Positions 1 through 9,513 of a DNA stretch of 64,000 nucleotides are shown here, piece by piece. The DNA is from Taklimakanibacter albus (GTDB lineage: Bacteria > Pseudomonadota > Alphaproteobacteria > Rhizobiales > Aestuariivirgaceae). Positions within the stretch are counted from its first letter, which is position 1, and every line of letters starts with the position of its first letter. Made by a program: the position numbers and the translations under genes. The notes below the pieces were generated by a model that ran no database searches, was not told the origin of the DNA, and saw only the letters and a program-made list of their open reading frames with translations. The DNA is taken from assembly GCF_016595235.1 (NCBI RefSeq), contig NZ_JAENHL010000007.1, positions 1,338,765 to 1,402,764 of the forward strand, written 5' to 3'.

Positions 1-32
1 CCCTGGTCGATCGCCAGGATGTAAGGCGCCAT
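1..32 (-). CDS. glpK: glycerol kinase GlpK, first ten codons only (cut by window edge)
   Basis: Read on the minus strand from an ATG at 30-32, the frame gives MAPYILAIDQ followed by a partial glycine codon. This is the conserved start of FGGY-family glycerol kinases (LAIDQGT). Upstream, GGGGAG lies six bases before the ATG as a ribosome-binding site. A kinase making glycerol-3-phosphate fits the glpD transport operon about 6 kb away. Only 32 bases are visible, so the assignment is likely but not proven. Confidence 0.6.
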   Translation of the reverse strand, partial: MAPYILAIDQ

Positions 33-35
33 AAA

Positions 36-64
36 AAACTCCCCGCTTTATAGGCGAGGAGTTT
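36..64 (-). terminator. hairpin between wrbA and glpK; its downstream arm holds the glpK ribosome-binding site
   Basis: On the minus strand the arms at 64-54 and 46-36 pair over ten of eleven positions (AAACTCC core with GGAGTTT) and are followed by TTTTTT, the form of a rho-independent terminator for wrbA. The same downstream arm contains GGGGAG (39-44), the Shine-Dalgarno site of glpK. The structure could therefore end transcription, hide the glpK ribosome site, or do both. Confidence 0.6.
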
Positions 65-100
65 CCTGTTCAGGGACCCGCAGGTCAACAATAAACGTAG

Positions 101-700
101 TTATTTCGCGAGCTTGGCGGCGATTTGCGCGACATGGCGGCCCTGGTAGCGGGCCCCGTCGAGTTCGACCGCCGAAGGCTGCCGGCTGCCGTCGCCATCG
201 GTGATGGTCGAGGCGCCATAGGGCGAGCCGCCCTTGATCTCATCGACGCCCATCTGGCCCTGGAAAGCGTAAGGCAGGCCCACCACGACCATGCCCTGGT
301 GGAGCAAGGTGGGGATGAAGGTGAGGATGGTCGATTCCTGGCCGCCATGCTGGGTGGCCGACGAGGTGAAGACCGAGCCGACCTTGCCGACAAGCGCGCC
401 TTTCATCCACAGGCCGCCGGTCTGGTCCATGAAATTGCGCAGCTGCGCGGTGACATTGCCGAAGCGCGTCCCCGATCCAAAAATGACTGCATCATAATTA
501 GGCAGCTCATCGACCGTGGCGATGGGCGCCTTCTGGTCGAGCTTGAAACCCGACTTCTTGGCGACCTCTTCCGGCACCAGTTCCGGCACGCGCTTCACAT
601 CGACATGGGCGCCGGCCGACTTGGCGCCTTCGGCCACGGCATAGGCCATCTGCTCGATATGGCCATAGGCGGAATAATAAAGGACGAGAACTTTGGTCAT
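101..700 (-). CDS. wrbA: WrbA-type NAD(P)H:quinone oxidoreductase
   Basis: This 199-residue flavodoxin-fold protein has the length and landmarks of WrbA. The N-terminal FMN phosphate loop is at about 9-15 (YSAYGHI), [20 protein letters not shown] covers about 75-94, and [13 protein letters not shown] lies near 115. The family reduces quinones to hydroquinones by two-electron transfer from NAD(P)H in the cytosol. It lies 36 bases downstream of the VOC-family gene on the same strand, probably in one transcript, and ends at the hairpin before glpK. Confidence 0.92.
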   Translation of the reverse strand: MTKVLVLYYSAYGHIEQMAYAVAEGAKSAGAHVDVKRVPELVPEEVAKKSGFKLDQKAPIATVDELPNYDAVIFGSGTRFGNVTAQLRNFMDQTGGLWMKGALVGKVGSVFTSSATQHGGQESTILTFIPTLLHQGMVVVGLPYAFQGQMGVDEIKGGSPYGASTITDGDGSRQPSAVELDGARYQGRHVAQIAAKLAK

Positions 701-736
701 GGGATATCCCCTTTCAGTCTGAGGTCAGTGGAATTG

Positions 737-1237
737 TTAACTCTGGGCGGTGCGCAAGAGATCTTCGATATCGAGACGGCGCGTGAACATCGCGAGTGAT
801 CCATCCGGATTGCGCGGCCACTGGCTCTCGGGCTTGTCCCAATAGAGCTCGACGCCGTTCTCGTCGGGATCGCGCAGATACAGCGCCTCGCTCACACCGT
901 GATCGGACGCACCGTCAAGCGAAATACCGTGCTGGGCCAGCCGTTTCAGCGCATCGGCGAGATCGGCGCGGGTCGGATAGAGGATGGCGAGGTGAAACAG
1001 GCCGGTGGTACCGGGCGGCGGCGGTGAGCCGCCGGCACTTTCCCAGGTATTGAGGCCGATATGATGATGATAGCCGCCGGCCGAGATGAAGGCGGCCTGG
1101 CTGCCATACTTCTGTATGAGGTCGAAACCGAGCACCCCGCAATAGAAGGCGAGCGCCCGATCGAGATCGGACACTTTCAGATGTACATGGCCGATGCGCG
1201 TTCCCGCGGCGATCGGCGCGGTCTGGGTCGTGGACAC
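737..1237 (-). CDS. VOC-family (glyoxalase/extradiol dioxygenase-like) protein
   Basis: The protein carries two vicinal-oxygen-chelate modules. HVHLKVSDLDRALAFY opens the first. DPDENGVELYWDKP near the C-terminus supplies the expected glutamate ligand, as in CatE-like ring-cleavage dioxygenases. The start is taken as GTG at 1237 because AGGAG lies six bases upstream; a longer frame begins at 1264 without such a site. It probably shares a transcript with wrbA, suggesting a joint role in quinone or aromatic stress, but the substrate is unknown. A dyad lies just upstream of the start. Confidence 0.75.
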   Translation of the reverse strand: MSTTQTAPIAAGTRIGHVHLKVSDLDRALAFYCGVLGFDLIQKYGSQAAFISAGGYHHHIGLNTWESAGGSPPPPGTTGLFHLAILYPTRADLADALKRLAQHGISLDGASDHGVSEALYLRDPDENGVELYWDKPESQWPRNPDGSLAMFTRRLDIEDLLRTAQS

Positions 1238-1247
1238 CGGGATCTCC

Positions 1248-1275
1248 TGTAACATTTGTAACATTCTAAGTTACA
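1248..1275. promoter_or_regulatory. TGTAAC repeat and dyad, likely operator of the VOC-wrbA pair
   Basis: TGTAAC occurs at 1248-1253 and 1257-1262, and its inverse GTTACA at 1270-1275, giving TGTAAC-N7-GTTACA. The cluster lies immediately upstream of the VOC gene start, where a repressor would block initiation. The regulator is not in this window, so the role is inferred from symmetry and position. Confidence 0.45.
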
Positions 1276-1346
1276 GAAGAAAATAGGCTAACGTGAAGGT
1301 TATTGCAAGTGTCCTTTCGTGGCACGCCACTTTGGCTGTGAGCGCA

Positions 1347-1394
1347 GAGCGCTCCCCGCCAAAGTTGCCCGACTTTGGCGATAAGGGAGCGCTC
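1347..1394. repeat. palindromic interspersed repeat, type B copy 1
   Basis: GAGCGCTCCC (1347-1356) pairs perfectly with GGGAGCGCTC (1385-1394). Inside, CGCCAAAGT (1357-1365) pairs with ACTTTGGCG (1372-1380). A related copy lies at 57660-57707, where the internal arms have changed together from CCAAAGT to CGAAAGT while pairing is kept. Confidence 0.7.
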
Positions 1395-1420
1395 AAATTA
1401 TAAGTTGTCCGAGCCTTTTT

Positions 1421-1459
1421 CCCGTTTCGATCGAATCGTCTCGATTCGATCGAAACGGG
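1421..1459. repeat. 18-bp perfect inverted repeat with three-base loop
   Basis: The arms at 1421-1438 and 1442-1459 are perfect complements (CCCGTTTCGATCGAATCG and its inverse) around TCT. Weaker pairing continues outward between GAGCC (about 1411) and GGCTC (about 1462). It lies about 95 bases before the binding-protein gene. It resembles the palindromic repeats of Rhizobiales intergenic regions and may also act as a hairpin in the leader. Confidence 0.65.
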
Positions 1460-1553
1460 AAGGGCTCTAGGCAAAGCCGAAAACTCACTTTATAAATTTG
1501 CCAAAACAATAAGTATGACAAATGTCCCTGACATGAAAACGGAGGAACCCCAG

Positions 1554-2561
1554 ATGTCGGACTCAAACGTGCAGTCTCGCCGCGACCTTCTGAAGCTCGC
1601 CACAGTGGCCGGCGCCGCCGGCCTCTTCGCACCCAGTCTTGCGGCGCTCGCCAAGGAAGCCGGCAAATCGGAAAAGCCATTGAAGGCCGCCTTCTCCAAT
1701 GCCGGTCTGCAGGCTACCTGGTGCGCCCAGGGCAAGCAGGCCGCCGAATATTGGGGCAAGCTCTTCAATGTGGAAGTGACCTGGTTCGACGGCCAGCTCG
1801 ATGCGGTGAAGCAACGCGCCGCCATCGACAACATGGCCTCGCAGAAATGGGACTTCGTCGCCATCCAGGCCTTCGGCATCGGCACCCTGACCGCGCCGGT
1901 CAAGAAGATGATCGAGGGCGGCACCCCGGTCATGGACATGGACACGCTGATCGCACCTCTCGACACGATCGACGTCCACACCTTCCTCGCCCCCGACAAT
2001 GAGTTCATGGGCGCCTCGGTGACCCAGGCCCTCGTCAACAAGCTCGGCGGCAAGGGCAAAATCGTGATGACGCAAGGTGCGCTCGGCCATACCGGCGCGC
2101 AGGGCCGCGCCAAGGGCTTCAAGTCGGTGATCGAGAAGTTCCCCGACATGGAGGTGCTCGATGAGCAGCCGGCCGATTGGGACGTCACCAAGGTCGCCCG
2201 CATCTGGGAGACACTGCTTACCAAGCACCCGCAGATCGATGCCGCCTTCTTCCACAATGACGACATGGCGCTCGCCGCCCATAAAGTCATGCAGTCCAAG
2301 GGCCGCGACGGCATCCTGATTGGCGGTGTCGACGCCATGCCGCCGGCCATTGCCGCCGTCTCCGACGGACGGATGTTCGCGACGGTGCGCAACCCGTCTT
2401 GCCGCATCCATGGCGGCGCCATCATCGCCGGCGTCGCCGCCGTCGTGCATGGCACCAAGACGGGTGAAGGCATTCCGAAGCACATCATCACCGACGGTCC
2501 GGTGGTGACCAAGGACAACGCCGCCGGCATGGCCTGGATGGAGGAACAATTCCTGATCTGA
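1554..2561 (+). CDS. sugar ABC transporter substrate-binding protein with Tat signal (probable methylthioribose uptake)
   Basis: This is a periplasmic-binding protein of the ribose/galactose (Peripla_BP_4) type, 335 residues. The N-terminus has a twin-arginine signal, SRRDLLKLATVAGAAGLFAP, so it probably crosses the membrane folded. The start at 1554 is chosen because GGAGG lies eight bases upstream; an earlier in-frame ATG at 1515 has none. It is followed by ATPase, permease and mtnK on the same strand with gaps of 9-22 bases, so 5-methylthioribose is the likely ligand. The ligand is inferred from context, not from binding residues. Confidence 0.85.
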   Translation: MSDSNVQSRRDLLKLATVAGAAGLFAPSLAALAKEAGKSEKPLKAAFSNAGLQATWCAQGKQAAEYWGKLFNVEVTWFDGQLDAVKQRAAIDNMASQKWDFVAIQAFGIGTLTAPVKKMIEGGTPVMDMDTLIAPLDTIDVHTFLAPDNEFMGASVTQALVNKLGGKGKIVMTQGALGHTGAQGRAKGFKSVIEKFPDMEVLDEQPADWDVTKVARIWETLLTKHPQIDAAFFHNDDMALAAHKVMQSKGRDGILIGGVDAMPPAIAAVSDGRMFATVRNPSCRIHGGAIIAGVAAVVHGTKTGEGIPKHIITDGPVVTKDNAAGMAWMEEQFLI

Positions 2562-2570
2562 GGCCTGTTT

Positions 2571-4091
2571 GTGATAGAGTCGGCCGCTATGGATGAGGCC
2601 GCTATTCGCCTGAAAATGTCCCACATCTCGAAGTCCTTCGGCGGTGTCGAAGCGCTTCGGGGTGTGGACTTCACCTTGCGCCGGGGCGAGATCCACGCGC
2701 TGGTCGGTGAAAACGGCGCCGGCAAATCGACCCTGATGAAGATCATCGCCGGCGTGCATGCGGGCTTCGAGGGCGAGATGCTGCTCGACGGCGCGCCCGT
2801 CCACTTCCATTCTGCCCGCGACGCTCTGAAACACGGCATCGGCATGGTGCATCAGGAGCTGAGCGTCGTGCCGCAGCTCACCGTCGCCGAGAATGTCTAT
2901 CTGGGAGTCCAGCCGATCACCCGGCTGGGCGCCGTCGACTGGGCCGCCATGAACAAAGGCGCCCGCGAGCAGCTGCAGAAGCTCGGCCTCGATCTCGATC
3001 CACGCATGATCCTGGGCGACCTGCCGATCGGCATCCAGCAGCTGGTCGAGCTCTCCCGCGTCCTGTTTTCCGGGGCATCCATCATCATCCTGGACGAGCC
3101 GACCTCGGCTCTGTCGCCGCCCGAGATCGAGCGCCTGTTCCGCTCGCTGCGCAGCTTACGCGATCAGGGCAACAGCATCATCTTCATCTCGCACTTCCTC
3201 GAAGACGTGCTCGCCATCGCCGACGAGATCACCATTTTCCGCAACGGCCGCAAGGTGGTCGCGGCACCGGTGACGCCGGAGATCGACAAGGCCTGGATCA
3301 TCCAGCGCATGATCGGCAAGGGCCATGAGGAATTGGAATCGAGCTATCTGGGCGACATCACGCTGGCGAGCCCCAAGGGCGCCAGGACGGTTCTCGAGGC
3401 GGAAGGCCTGAGCAAGGCCGGCGCGTTCCGGGATGTAAGCCTTACCGTCAAAGGCGGCGAGATCCTCGGCATCTATGGCTTCATGGGCTGCGGCCAGATC
3501 GAGCTGGCGCGCGCTTTGTTCGGCAAGCTCAAATGCGACGCGGGCCTGCTCAAGCTCGACGGCGCGCCGCACAAGCTCTCCAACACCGCCCGCGCCGCCA
3601 AGGCCGGCATCGCCTATGTGCCGGAAAGCCGGCGCAGCATGCTGTTCCACCATGAGCCGATCTACAAGAACACGTCGATCGCCATATTGGAGCGCCTGTC
3701 GCGCCTCTGGCTCAAGCCCGATGCCGAGCGCAAGATCGCGCGCCAGCACATCGAAAGCCTGAGCATCAAGACGCCGGGCACCGAGGCGCTGCTCGGCAAT
3801 CTCTCGGGCGGCAACCAGCAGAAAGTCGGCGTCGCCAAATGGCTGACTTATCTGCCCAAGGTTCTGATCCTCAGCGAGCCGACCCGCGGCATGGATGTCG
3901 GCGCCAAGGAAGATGTGGTGAAGATCGTGCGGAATCTGCGCGACCAGGGCGTGGGCATCATTATATTCTCGACCGAGCCCGAAACCGTGCTGTCGCTCGC
4001 CGACCGCATCATGGTGATGCGTAAGGGTACGGTCTCACAGGAATTCGCCGACGAAACGATCAGCAAGGACCGCCTCTTGGCGGCAGCATGA
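2571..4091 (+). CDS. sugar ABC transporter ATP-binding protein, two ATPase domains (MglA/RbsA type)
   Basis: The 506-residue protein has two ABC domains in tandem. The first has Walker A GENGAGKST (about 46-54) and Walker B IIILDEPTSALSP. The second has the signature LSGGNQQKV and the Walker B region LILSEPTRGMDVG, while its Walker A region reads GFMGCGQIEL, the degenerate form normal for the second half of RbsA/MglA proteins. A GTG start at 2571 has TGAGG eight bases upstream, within ten bases of the binding-protein stop. It powers the importer encoded with its neighbours. Confidence 0.9.
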   Translation: MIESAAMDEAAIRLKMSHISKSFGGVEALRGVDFTLRRGEIHALVGENGAGKSTLMKIIAGVHAGFEGEMLLDGAPVHFHSARDALKHGIGMVHQELSVVPQLTVAENVYLGVQPITRLGAVDWAAMNKGAREQLQKLGLDLDPRMILGDLPIGIQQLVELSRVLFSGASIIILDEPTSALSPPEIERLFRSLRSLRDQGNSIIFISHFLEDVLAIADEITIFRNGRKVVAAPVTPEIDKAWIIQRMIGKGHEELESSYLGDITLASPKGARTVLEAEGLSKAGAFRDVSLTVKGGEILGIYGFMGCGQIELARALFGKLKCDAGLLKLDGAPHKLSNTARAAKAGIAYVPESRRSMLFHHEPIYKNTSIAILERLSRLWLKPDAERKIARQHIESLSIKTPGTEALLGNLSGGNQQKVGVAKWLTYLPKVLILSEPTRGMDVGAKEDVVKIVRNLRDQGVGIIIFSTEPETVLSLADRIMVMRKGTVSQEFADETISKDRLLAAA

Positions 4092-4113
4092 ATATGACAG
4101 TGAGGAAACGGGG

Positions 4114-5139
4114 ATGACGTCAACTTCGGAAGCTCGCCCGGCACGGCAGTCAGTTGGCGACTGGTTCCGTAACCAGCTGAGCAATATCGCGCCCTTCCTG
4201 ACACTGCTGTTCCTGGTCGCTTTTTTCAGCTTCGCCAGTTCCTCCTTCATGTCCTTCGGCAATCTGCAGAACATCCTGCAGCAGGTGTCGATCACCGCCA
4301 TCATCGCGGTCGGGTTGACCTTCGTCATCCTCACCGCCGAGATCGACCTGAGCGTCGCCAGCGTCGCCAATGCCACCGGCATCGTCGTCGCCTTCTTCAC
4401 GCTGCAGGATGCGAGCGTCAATATCGCCAATATCCCGCTCGCCGGCGGTTTCGCCATCATCCTGGCGATCGCCACCTGCGTGGCGCTGGGCGGCATCACC
4501 GCCATCGGCGTGACGCGGATCGGCATTCCCTCCTTCATCATGACGCTCGCCATGCTCCAGATCTGCGACGGCATCAGCGCCATGCTGGTGAGGGGCCAGA
4601 TCGCCTATGCCGTGCCGTCCCTCGTCGGCGAGCTGGGCTCGGGCTCCATCTTCGGCATTCCCTGGCTCATCATCGTCGCCGCTCTGGCCTTGCTGATCGG
4701 CCATGTCGTGCTGACCTATACGCGTTTCGGCCGCTATGTTTACATGGTCGGCGGCAATCGCGAGGCCGCCGAATATTCGGGCGTCAATGTCAAGCTCATC
4801 ATCGCCGCCGTGCTGATGATCTCGGCCTTCTGCTCCGGCCTCGCCGGCATGCTCGGCGTCGCCTATTTCGGCAGCGCCCAGCAGAACGAGTTCGGCACCT
4901 ATCTGCTCGATGCCATCGCCGCCGTCGTCGTCGGCGGCACCAGCCTGTTCGGCGGCCGCGGCGGCATCGGCAATACCATCATCGGCCTCTTCGTGCTGGG
5001 GGTGCTCAATAACGGCCTCGATCACATCAATATCGACAGCTTCTTGAAAATCCTGATCCGCGGCCTCATTCTGCTCGCCGCTCTGATCATCAATATCTAT
5101 GCCGAGCGTCTGCGTGTCTCGCGCTCGGCGTCGCATTGA
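4114..5139 (+). CDS. sugar ABC transporter permease (RbsC type)
   Basis: This 341-residue inner-membrane protein has eight or more hydrophobic segments and the family motif TAEIDLSVASVANATG near residues 70-85, equivalent to the GGIDLSVG loop of RbsC. Its start follows the ATPase by 22 bases with GAGG upstream. Its stop overlaps the beginning of the mtnK frame, which suggests translational coupling in one operon. Confidence 0.9.
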   Translation: MTSTSEARPARQSVGDWFRNQLSNIAPFLTLLFLVAFFSFASSSFMSFGNLQNILQQVSITAIIAVGLTFVILTAEIDLSVASVANATGIVVAFFTLQDASVNIANIPLAGGFAIILAIATCVALGGITAIGVTRIGIPSFIMTLAMLQICDGISAMLVRGQIAYAVPSLVGELGSGSIFGIPWLIIVAALALLIGHVVLTYTRFGRYVYMVGGNREAAEYSGVNVKLIIAAVLMISAFCSGLAGMLGVAYFGSAQQNEFGTYLLDAIAAVVVGGTSLFGGRGGIGNTIIGLFVLGVLNNGLDHINIDSFLKILIRGLILLAALIINIYAERLRVSRSASH

Positions 5140-5150
5140 ACCAAGGAACC

Positions 5151-6413
5151 ATGTCGACCGCCTATCGCGCCCTCAATGACGGCACCTTGCCGGGTGTCCT
5201 GTCGGAACTGCCCAATGTCCGCGACTTTCTCGGCGGCGCAGCCGAGACCTGGACCGTCGAGGAAGTGGGCGACGGCAATCTGAACCTCGTCTTCATCGTC
5301 AAGGGCCCCCAGGGCGCCGTCGTCGTCAAGCAGGCACTGCCCTATGTGCGGCTCGTCGGCGACAGCTGGCCCTTGCCGCTCGAGCGCTCCTATTACGAGC
5401 ATATGGCGCTCTCCGAGCAGGCGCGGCACGCGCCGCGCCTGGTGCCCAAGATCCATCATTACGACCGCGATCTGGCGCTGATCGTGATGGAGTACCTGAC
5501 CCCCCATGTCATCATGCGCAAGGGGCTCATCCGCGGCGTCGAATATCCCCTCTTCGCCGGCCACATCGCCGAATTCATGGCGCAGACCCTCTTCAATACC
5601 TCCGCTTTGGCCGTGCCGGCCGCCGTCCACAAGCAGCGCATCGCCGCCTTTGCCGGCAATACCGAGCTGTGCAAGATCACCGAAGACCTGGTCTTCACCG
5701 ATCCCTACCGGGTCGCCAAGCTCAACCGCTGGACGACGCCCTATCTCGACGACATCGCCGCCCAGTTCCGCCGCGACGAGCCTTTGAAGATCAAAGTCCA
5801 GGAGCGCAAATTGCAGTTCCTGACCTCGGCCGAGGCGATGATCCACGGCGATCTCCATACCGGCTCGGTCATGCTCACCCCTCAGGACACGCGCGTCATC
5901 GATCCCGAATTCGCCTTTGTCGGCCCCATGGGCTTCGATGTCGGCGCCGTCATCGGTAATCTGCTCATCGCTTATTACGCTCAGGCCGGCCATGAAGAGC
6001 GCTTCGGCCAGCGCAATCCCTATCGCCACTGGATCCTGCTGCAGACGGAAAATGTCTGGCGCCTGTTCAGCCGGCGCTTCCTCGAGCTCTGGGACAAGAG
6101 CAGATCGGGCGACGCCTATATGCCGGAGCTCTTCACCGAGCCCGAAGGGGCGGTCGCCTTCGCCGCCGAGAAGCAGCGTTTCATGCGCAAGCTTCTGACC
6201 GATACGATTTCCTTCGCCGGCATCAAGATGATCCGCCGGATATTGGGCCTCGCCCACACGGAAGATCTCGAAAGCATCAAGGATCCGGCTCTGCGCGCCA
6301 GATGCGAGCGCAAGGCGCTGACGATGGCGCGGCGCATGGTCCTCGATGCCGATCGCTTCACCGGCATGAACGAGGTCGCCCATGCCGCACGCGCGGTGCT
6401 GGGTGTTAATTGA
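5151..6413 (+). CDS. mtnK: S-methyl-5-thioribose kinase MtnK
   Basis: MtnK phosphorylates 5-methylthioribose with ATP to the 1-phosphate in methionine salvage. The protein (about 420 residues) has the family's N-terminal EVGDGNLNLVF, the aminoglycoside-phosphotransferase-like catalytic loop MIHGDLHTGS, and VIDPEFAFVGPMGFDVG for metal binding. ATG at 5151 is used; an in-frame TTG at 5136 that overlaps the permease stop is an alternative. Being last in a sugar-importer operon, it implies uptake and activation of external methylthioribose. The isomerase mtnA is not in the window. Confidence 0.9.
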   Translation: MSTAYRALNDGTLPGVLSELPNVRDFLGGAAETWTVEEVGDGNLNLVFIVKGPQGAVVVKQALPYVRLVGDSWPLPLERSYYEHMALSEQARHAPRLVPKIHHYDRDLALIVMEYLTPHVIMRKGLIRGVEYPLFAGHIAEFMAQTLFNTSALAVPAAVHKQRIAAFAGNTELCKITEDLVFTDPYRVAKLNRWTTPYLDDIAAQFRRDEPLKIKVQERKLQFLTSAEAMIHGDLHTGSVMLTPQDTRVIDPEFAFVGPMGFDVGAVIGNLLIAYYAQAGHEERFGQRNPYRHWILLQTENVWRLFSRRFLELWDKSRSGDAYMPELFTEPEGAVAFAAEKQRFMRKLLTDTISFAGIKMIRRILGLAHTEDLESIKDPALRARCERKALTMARRMVLDADRFTGMNEVAHAARAVLGVN

Positions 6414-6423
6414 TCTTGGATTT

Positions 6424-6472
6424 GCGCATGACCTTGTCGGAAAACCGGCCGCCACTTTTCCGGGTCATGCGC
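6424..6472. repeat. palindromic interspersed repeat, type A variant
   Basis: GCGCATGACC (6424-6433) pairs with GGTCATGCGC (6463-6472) around inner CGGAAAACCGG and CTTTTCCGG segments. It is the same design as the element at 10624-10668. It lies between the convergent mtnK and glpU genes and touches the glpU stop codon. Confidence 0.6.
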
Positions 6473-6765
6473 TACACCCATTTGAATACCGCGAAAGCGT
6501 AGACGAGCGCGATCGCCAGCGGTCCCCAGAGCGGCGTGCCGACGAGGCCGAGCCAGGCCAGGAAAATGAAGGCGCTGCCGAGCAGCGAGATGAACAGCCG
6601 GTCGCCGCGCGTGGTGTCCAGACCCAATATGCCATGGCGTGGCGTGCCACCCGGCGAATAATACTCCCACACCGACATGCCGACGAGGCACAGGAAGATG
6701 AACAGGAAGAAGGCCGCCGTCGGCCAGGTCCAGGCCATCCAGGAAAGGAACGCAGCGTTTTCCAT
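6472..6765 (-). CDS. glpU: DUF2160-family small membrane protein of the glycerol-3-phosphate transporter
   Basis: A 97-residue protein with about three hydrophobic segments (residues 15-32, 58-75 and 78-95), matching the DUF2160 (GlpU) proteins found only with rhizobial glp ABC operons. It follows glpQ by 17 bases and is the last gene of the operon. Its exact role in transport is not established. Confidence 0.85.
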   Translation of the reverse strand: MENAAFLSWMAWTWPTAAFFLFIFLCLVGMSVWEYYSPGGTPRHGILGLDTTRGDRLFISLLGSAFIFLAWLGLVGTPLWGPLAIALVYAFAVFKWV

Positions 6766-6782
6766 GACAGTTCCCTCCTCCC

Positions 6783-7582
6783 TTACACGCGCCCAAGGGC
6801 GAAGCCCTTGGCGATATAGTTGCGGACGAAATAGATGACGATGGCGCCGGGCACGATGGTCAGCGTGCCGGCTGCCGCCAGGAGGCCCAATTCATAGCCG
6901 GAGGTGCTGGCGGTGCGCGTCATGGTGGCGGCGATCGGCTTCGCCGCGACCGAGGTCAAGGTCTTGGCGAGGAGCAATTCGACCCAGGAGAACATGAAGC
7001 AGAAGAAGGCGGCGACGCCGATGCCGGCGGCGATCGTCGGCACGAAGATCTTGAAGAAGAAGCCCCAGAAGGAATAGCCGTCGACATAGGCCGTCTCGTC
7101 GAGCTCCTTCGGCACCCCCGACATGAAACCTTCGAGAATCCATACGGCGAGCGGAATATTGAACAGCGTATGGGCGAGCGCCACCGCGATCGGCGTGTCG
7201 AACAGGCCTACCGCCGAATAGAGCTGCAGGAAAGGCAGCGCGAAGACGGCGGCCGGCGCCATGCGGTTGGTGAGCAGCCAGAAGAACAGATGTTTGTCGC
7301 CGAGGAAGCGGTAGCGCGAGAAGGCATAGGCCGCCGGCAGCGCCACCACGATCGACAGCACCATGTTGATCAGCACATAGGTGATCGAGTTGATATAGCC
7401 ATTGTACCAGGTCGGGTCGGTGAAGATCTTCACATAATTGTCGAGGGTGAAGTTCCGCGGCCACAGAGTGAACGAGCCAAGAATCTCGTTCGTCGTCTTG
7501 AACGACATGTTGACCAGCCAATAGATCGGCAGCAGCAGGAAGAGGATGTAAAGCGTCGGGACAAGCCAGGGCACGCGTTTCA

Positions 7583-7583
<1 letters not shown>
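6783..7583 (-). CDS. glpQ: glycerol-3-phosphate ABC transporter permease GlpQ
   Basis: This 266-residue MalG-type permease has six predicted membrane spans and the cytoplasmic EAA loop near ELDETAYVDGYSFWGFFFKI, which docks on the ATPase. The start is ATG at 7583, sharing one base with the glpP stop (TGATG). A longer open frame upstream overlaps glpP and lacks membrane character, so it is not part of the gene. It pairs with GlpP to form the channel. Confidence 0.9.
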
Positions 7584-8445
<862 letters not shown>

Positions 8446-8446
<1 letters not shown>

Positions 8447-9513
8447 CAGGACACCATCCATCCGTCTTCATAGATCTGCGTGTGATCGGCGTCGAAGTGG
8501 AGGCGCGCCTGGCCGGAAGGCAGCTCGGCGCCTTCGGCCACCAGCAATTTGATGCTGTGCGCCTGATGCCGCGTCTCGACGATGCGGTAGCGTCCGGCAT
8601 CGGCAACCTTGACGATATCGACGGGGATGCCATCGCCGGCGAAACGCACGAATTCCGGCCTGACGCCGAGCTCGAGCGTCTTGCCATTGCCCTTATAGGC
8701 GGCCGCATTGAACGCCGGCACGTTATTGCCGGCGAAGATCGCTTTGCCGCCCTTCACTTCGCAGGGCAGGACATTCATGCCGGGCGAGCCGATGAAATGG
8801 CCGACGAAAGTGTGCTGCGGCCGCTCGAAGAGCTCGATCGGCGTGCCGATCTGCACGATCTGGCCGTCCTTCATGACCACCACCTGCTCGGCGAAGGTCA
8901 AGGCCTCCGTCTGGTCATGCGTGACATAGATCATGGTGCGGCGGATGCGGTGATGCAGCTCCTTCAGCTTCGAGCGCAGCACCCATTTGAGATGCGGGTC
9001 GATGACGGTGAGCGGCTCGTCGAACATGATGACATTGACGTCCGAGCGCACCAGGCCGCGGCCGAGCGAGATCTTCTGCTTACCGTCGGCGGTGAGGCCC
9101 GAGGCCCGCTTCATCAGCGTCGCGTCGAGCTCGAGCATATGGGCGATCTCGCGCACCCTTGCATCGACCTCCTTTTCGCCGATGCCGCGATTGCGTAACG
9201 GGAAGGCCAGATTGCTGTAGACCGTCATCGTGTCGTAGATGACCGGAAACTGGAACACCTGGGCGATGTTGCGCTGCTCAGGGGAAGCATCCGTGATGTC
9301 GGTGCCGTCGAACAGGATGCGGCCTTCGGTCGGTGCGAGCAGGCCCGAGATGAGATTGAGCAAGGTCGTCTTGCCGCAGCCCGAGGGCCCGAGCAGCGCA
9401 TAGGCGCCGCCATCTTTGAGCTCGAGCGTGAGCTTCTTCAGCGCCCAGTCTTCTTCGCGCTGGGGATCGGGCCCATAGGCATGGCGGATATCCTGGAGCG
9501 TGATCCTGGCCAT
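8446..9513 (-). CDS. glpT: glycerol-3-phosphate ABC transporter ATPase GlpT, degenerate signature motif
   Basis: This 355-residue MalK/UgpC-type ATPase has Walker A GPSGCGKTT (about 42-50), Walker B VIMFDEPLTVID and the switch histidine in YVTHDQTEAL, followed by a C-terminal OB-type regulatory domain. The signature reads GLTADGKQKISLGRG instead of LSGGQQQR. Its partner GlpS shows the opposite defect, so the pair probably has one active and one weak ATP site. Start and stop overlap the neighbours by one base. Confidence 0.9.

Noticed and set aside
1490-2852. Long minus-strand frames opposite the sugar-binding protein
   Set aside because: Antisense shadows with no ribosome site; the plus-strand frame has a signal peptide and family motifs.
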